Positions 60,274 to 64,000 of a stretch of DNA of 64,000 bases are shown in pieces. The stretch comes from Mesostigma viride. Lineage: Eukaryota; Streptophyta; Mesostigmatophyceae; Mesostigmatales; Mesostigmataceae. The stretch is from positions 434,501 through 498,500 of the forward strand of contig RPFO01001075.1 of NCBI GenBank assembly GCA_009746045.1, given 5' to 3'. The position numbers and the translations under genes are program-made. Positions within the stretch are counted from its first letter, which is position 1, and the number at the start of each line of letters is the position of its first letter. The notes under the pieces are model-generated. The model saw only the letters and a list, made by a program, of their open reading frames with translations, made no database searches and was not told the origin of the DNA.

Positions 60274-60844
60274 GTAATGAGGATGTGCATGGAGCAGTTA
60301 CTTCGCTTGGCTAATGTGGCGGTGGGCTTCGGACCAGCGGCTGTACATGCTGACACTTCCGGACGGGAGGAGCCTAAGGGGGCGGAAGACAGTCAGGCGG
60401 GCGATGAGGATGATGACAAGCCCACGTTGGAAATGAGACTTATGGACGGGGAAATGGGGTTCGGAGCACCAGAGGCCTTTTGGTGTGATGGGTGGACTGC
60501 AGCCATTATGCAAGCAGGGAACAAGGATACGGCTACGCCAATGTATGCCAAGCTAGAAGACGTCATGCTTTATGGGCAGGTGTCTGGATACGACACCAAG
60601 TGGAGGGACGTCGCATTTAAGTTTTTCGCTGAGGGGGAGAAGGGAGGGAAGTTGATTGAAGAACAAGTTGTGGTGGATGCCGCTGGACTACGCGATGAAG
60701 GTGGTAAAGCTGACGGATGGCAAGAGCTGGAAGGATGTGGAAGTCTGGGCGCCTGCAAAGGAGATCGATAAGAAGAGGAGGAACTCGAAAACGGAACAGC
60801 AGATCGCGGAAGCGAAATTACGGAAGAGGCCCTCGAAAGTGTGA
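60274..60844 (+). pseudogene. Rightward giant gene, last exon
   Basis: An intron with TACTAACTCG branch-point-like sequence and GTTTGCTCGCAG ends at 60273. The exon reads MRMCMEQLLRLANVAVGFGP, LEMRLMDGEMGFGAPEAFWC and MYAKLEDVMLYGQVSGYDTK. Near 60650 the better coding frame shifts to NKLWWMPLDYAMKVVKLTDG and KSWKDVEVWAPAKEIDKKRR, stopping at 60844. The tail is Lys/Arg-rich. By position it is the C-terminus of the giant gene, joined across the gag-only element. Function unrecognised. Confidence 0.5.
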
Positions 60845-61066
60845 GGGAAAGTTAGCACTTGGACATGCGCTGGCAATGCTCGTCCTATGGTTAATACAAA
60901 GGTTAGGATGATGTCGAGTCTCTCCACGTAAAATTTACATGAATTACTAACTTTCAAGCCTCTCGATGTGGAATGTACGCTCAAATTGACATGAATTAAG
61001 CATTATGACACCAAATTAGCTCGAAAATACGCGATCGGACGCCAAATTCGCGCGAAAAAAAGATAT
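60845..61066. other. Right subterminal region of the giant transposon
   Basis: No gene; likely 3' UTR of the rightward gene. Contains CGATCGGACGCCAAATTCG and TATCGGACGATTG, echoing the CCGGAC motifs near the left end. Confidence 0.6.
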
Positions 61067-61137
61067 CGGACGATTGAAACTAGCGTTTTTTTCTTGCAAA
61101 ATGCGCCAAAAATGACCCCATTCCGCGTGGGACCACC
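61067..61137 (-). repeat. Right terminal inverted repeat of the giant transposon
   Basis: Inverse reads GGTGGTCCCACGCGGAATGG then GGTCATTTTTGGCGCATTTT and ends CAATCGTCCG, matching the left end. Flanked outside by CGGCAG at 61138-61143. Confidence 0.9.
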
Positions 61138-61143
61138 CGGCAG
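61138..61143. other. Right target-site duplication of the giant transposon (CGGCAG)
   Basis: Identical to 19701-19706. It falls in a LINE codon series, where the two copies are the only sequence gained besides the element itself. Confidence 0.92.
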
Positions 61144-63480
61144 CGGTGGTTTACTGGATGCCCCTATCACCATCGCCTCAGTTTTGACACTAATCTCCAG
61201 CCCCACCGCCCGCGCCTCCAGGCCCAGGCAGTCCAGCCAGGTCTGAATGTGCTCGATCGGGGCTCTCGATGAGGGTGGTATCATCCGCATAAATCAGGTC
61301 GGCAAGGCGGTAACCAGGTCTAACCCCGCCGTGCTCTTTCACGTTAAGGATGTCCAAGCCTGGCTCGAACCCCTTAAGAGCAGTAAAGCGCGCACGTGCC
61401 CGGCGCATGACGTGATCCACGACAATGATGAACAGGTATGGGGACAGGACACAACCTTGCCACACCCCGTGGTGAAGGGGGAATGGTGGAGTGGTGCCCT
61501 CCGCAGTCCGCACTACTGCCTGTGAGCCCTCATACAGTCGGCGAATGGCAGCAATAAACGCAGGTGGTACCCGATCCAGAGCTAGGATGGCCCAAAGAGC
61601 CTCCCAGAGAACCGTGTCAAAGGCCTTGATATAGTCAACAAAAATGAAGACCAGCGGCAAACTGTCAGGGGGAAGTCGACGCACCTCCTCCATCAACCGG
61701 CGCGCGACAAACACAGCCATGACAGTGTTACGACCACGACGGAAACCCATCTGAGACTCACCCAGGTGTGGGTCCAGCGCAGCGCGGCGCATGATCCTGT
61801 GCAGCATCATGCATGCGCATGAAGACCTTCAGCGCGGCGCTCTGGAGGCAGACACCCCGGTAGTTGCCGGGGTCAGCAGCAGAGCCCTTCTTGTACAGCA
61901 TCACGCGGATGGCCGTCTGCCACTCAGCAGGCGGAGGCTCGTCAGAGAGCAGGACACGGTTGCAGAACGCCAGCAGAAGATCCCTAACCGCCAGATCAGG
62001 GGTCTTCAGCAGCTCAGCAGAAAGGTGGTCGGCACCGACCGCCGCGTCGTACCGCAGGCGAGCAAGGGCGCCGTCCAATTCCTTCAAAGTGAAGGGGTGG
62101 ACGACGTCGTCAGTGGCAAGGCAGCCCTCCTGCAAGGCGGGGACTTGGTAGTCCGCGGCCGAGGAGGGGGGCGCTGGCGGCGGCGGGGGTCCGGCGACCC
62201 CGAGGCGGGCGGCCGTCTCGGGGTGCAGCGGCGGGGGGGGGGCGCGAGCCCCACCGGTCAAGGAAACATTGTGGGCCAACCAGCGGTCAAGGCTGACCGG
62301 CGCCGTGCCGTCCCCCGTGTGCTCCACCGGGGTGCGCTGCCGCCGGCCGCCGAGCCGGTCGAGGTGGTACCACATGTCCTTGCCCTGGTTGCGGGCCTGG
62401 CAGGCCTAATTGGCATCCGCGATGCACTGGGCCGCCTCCGCGTCCTGAGCGTGCTCGTAGGCCTCCACAAGGGCGACCTGGAGCAATGGTTTCTGCAGCG
62501 GGTCCCGGTTACGCTTGAGGCGGTGCCGGGCGGCCAAGACCTTGGGGTCCTGGCGGTAGAGCGGGCCGGGGCGGCGGCGGGGCATGACCGGCAGGTGCCG
62601 GGCCGCCAGCAACGGGGCACGGGCCGCAAAGCCCGCAAAAATGGCTGCATTGGGGGCACCCTTGTCCAGCTCGTCGACGTCCGCCCGGGCGTCCAGGGCC
62701 GACAGGTACTCCTGGCGGCACCGGTTCCGCTCGTGCTCGGCGTCCGTCCAGTCCTCAGGATCTCCCTTGACCGGACGTAGAGCAGACCAGTCAGGGCGGA
62801 CCAGTGCGGCGCGGCGCGCGGGGACGTGGAACCGGAGCCGAAGGGTCGCGCGCACCAACCGGTGGTCAGAGCACACCGTGGGCGTGTCAAACACTCGGGC
62901 GTCCAGAACCGAGGTGCACCTGGGCTGCCGTACCACCACGTAGTCCAGACAGGCCTGACGGCCGTTAGGGCCACGAAAAGTGACCAAGTCCTGTGAGGGA
63001 CGTTGGAATTGGCAGTTGACAGCAACCATCCCGCTATCCCGCAAAAAGGCAGAGAAAAGGGGAGTGTTGGCGTTAGCTTCCGTGTCAGCAGGCGCAAAGC
63101 GACTGCCAGCAGTGCCCACGGGGAGCGTAGCATTCGCGTCGAGCAGCATAACCAAAAAGTGGCGGGCCGGAGTGACCCCCTCAAGGTCATGCAAAGATTC
63201 GAAGAACTCCTCACGGGCCGGCTCAGGTAGACCACTGTGGGGTGCGTAGCCCACCCCCACCGTGAGGTGGTGTTTAGACCGCCCCTCGACAGAGGTGAAA
63301 TGTGCTACCATAAGGCGTGGGGTTAGAAACTTAAGCGTGCTGAGGCTAGCAACTGCCAGCGGCGAACACAAAAGACCAACACCACCTTGGCCAGGCGTAC
63401 CGCTGCCAGCGAAGTAAAACCGCCAGCCACCCGCCAAGCGAGTGCTCAGTGCTCACCAGGCCAAGTGGCACCGTGCGGCG
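61138..63480 (-). pseudogene. LINE 5' part: APE endonuclease and reverse transcriptase
   Basis: On the minus strand the AP-endonuclease domain comes first (63460-62800): VGVGYAPHSGLPEPAREEFF, VMLLDANATLP and TVCSDHRLVRATL, the last with the SDH catalytic block. After an in-frame TAG at 62406 the RT follows: WQTAIRVMLYKKGSAADPGN, YRGVCLQ, GESQMGFRRGRNTV, FIFVDYIKAFDTVLW, VWQGCVLSP and LADLIYADDTTLIE. Frameshifts lie near 61800 and 61230. The first 60-100 codons of the endonuclease are missing, so the copy is 5'-truncated near 63480. It continues at 19706 beyond the giant transposon. At least three lesions make it inactive. Confidence 0.9.
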
Positions 63481-64000
63481 GTGTTCCTGGACGCCTAATA
63501 TATAGATACACGATGCTCAATGCAAAATGCGACTAGCTCGATCCTCGATCCGGCAGCTATGGTCGTCATCTACTAGCAATGTGCGGGTGTTAAAAGTGGC
63601 AAGGGCGTATTATACACCACCCCGTATGGGCGACGTATTATACACCATACCCATGGGCCCCGTACGATTGCGTATTGCGTATATGGCTGTACACTGTATA
63701 CGTCATACGCAAGACTTGCGTATTAAAGTGGGCAAAAAAATACGCACGGCGTATTTTTTGCGTATTTTTTGCGTATTTTTTTGCGTATGAACCGTGTTCG
63801 AAGTATAGCTTCTGGCATCATTTTGGACGGCACGTGGTGGACTCAGCCGGAACTAGACTGAGGCGACCTCTAACTCCGCGACAATAAACGGGCGTGCAGG
63901 TGCCAAGCTGGCCGTGTACGACTGTACTTTTACGTGCATTGCTGCAGATTGCTGCGTGTCGGACTAGGGTCTAGGAGACGAAGGACGAGGAAATTAGGTG
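63481..64000. other. Flanking DNA, no gene; GCGTATTTTTT simple repeat
   Basis: No coding frame. Several TACGCA/GCGTAT words, including three tandem GCGTATTTTTT units at about 63748-63785. GCGTATTATACACC at about 63605 resembles GCGTATTATACCCC at 11326, directly beyond the LINE tail on the other side. Confidence 0.55.

Larger units (their letters stand above)
19707..61137. mobile_element. Giant TIR DNA transposon, 41.4 kb with nested insertions (about 19.2 kb native)
   Basis: Both ends read inward GGTGGTCCCACGCGGAATGG followed by GG, then similarity continues to a shared CAATCGTCCG (left 19707-19768, right 61067-61137; the left has an internal gap of about 10 bases). A perfect 6-bp duplication, CGGCAG, flanks it inside a LINE reading frame. 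After removing Copia-1, Copia-2 with its nested elements, and the gag-only LTR element, about 19.2 kb remains. That DNA holds a leftward transposase gene, a very long rightward gene, a small ORF near the left end, a central inverted satellite and about 25 copies of a palindromic repeat. It lacks PolB, capsid and packaging genes, so it is not a Polinton. The superfamily is not assigned. Confidence 0.9.

Noticed and set aside
19707-61137. Polinton/Maverick or integrated virus, suggested by size and 6-bp duplication
   Set aside because: No DNA polymerase B, retroviral-type integrase gene of its own, packaging ATPase or capsid protein is visible in the native DNA. The genes have many introns, and the TIR is short.

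Overview
This is eukaryotic nuclear DNA made almost entirely of transposable elements nested inside one another. Introns with GT-AG borders, PAT/kangaroo-type DIRS elements, a chromodomain Ty3 element and Copia elements together suggest a green alga (Chlorophyta). That is an inference: no rRNA, conserved housekeeping gene or organelle marker is present to prove it.

Layout. 1-8112: 3' part of a Ty3/gypsy chromodomain element ending in a 573-bp LTR, with a TIR-bounded insertion at 5095-5866 inside an extra 3' ORF. 8113-11340: unassigned DNA with two possible exon remnants. 11341 to about 63480: one minus-strand APE-type LINE cut into three pieces (11341-11896, 19398-19706, 61138-63480). The first gap holds a non-autonomous PAT-type DIRS element that itself contains a complete autonomous PAT-type element (11912-17411). 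The second gap is a single 41.4-kb insertion, 19707-61137, with matching terminal inverted repeats and a perfect 6-bp target duplication (CGGCAG). Removing it closes the LINE reading frame exactly.

That insertion is the main discovery candidate: a giant cut-and-paste-type transposon of about 19.2 kb once later insertions are removed. It has two divergent multi-exon genes. The leftward gene (32518 to 21119) is a DDE/RNase-H-like transposase with a Cys-rich domain, an HGDWAENY motif, a CSDNC motif and an HGKGEVDG motif. The rightward gene (37422 to 60844) potentially encodes over 2,000 residues (RS-rich, then Lys/Glu-rich, then unrecognised globular exons, then acidic/basic tails) and resembles nothing I can name. 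Between them lies a 30-bp satellite of about 66 copies followed by a related satellite in opposite orientation. About 25 copies of a palindrome, core GGTCTCGCTGCAGCGAGACC, are scattered through the element's introns and spacers. I found none in the elements that later inserted into it.

Later insertions into the giant element: Copia-1 (22859-30162, TSD GTGGC) in the transposase exon; Copia-2 (38091-50166, TSD TCTAT) in exon 1 of the rightward gene; a gag-only LTR element (57364-60178, TSD GTATG) at a splice donor. The 3' LTR of Copia-2 contains a non-coding LTR element (45437-49854, TSD CTTTG), and one LTR of that contains a 1.7-kb TTAA-flanked MITE (47585-49284). The nest is therefore five levels deep. 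Near-identical LTR pairs show the Copia and LTR insertions are recent, while the LINE and the giant element's genes carry frameshifts and are probably dead here. Both Copia elements place an aspartic-protease-like domain (DTQ instead of DTG) between integrase and reverse transcriptase, and their LTRs end AGTTA...TAACT rather than TG...CA.
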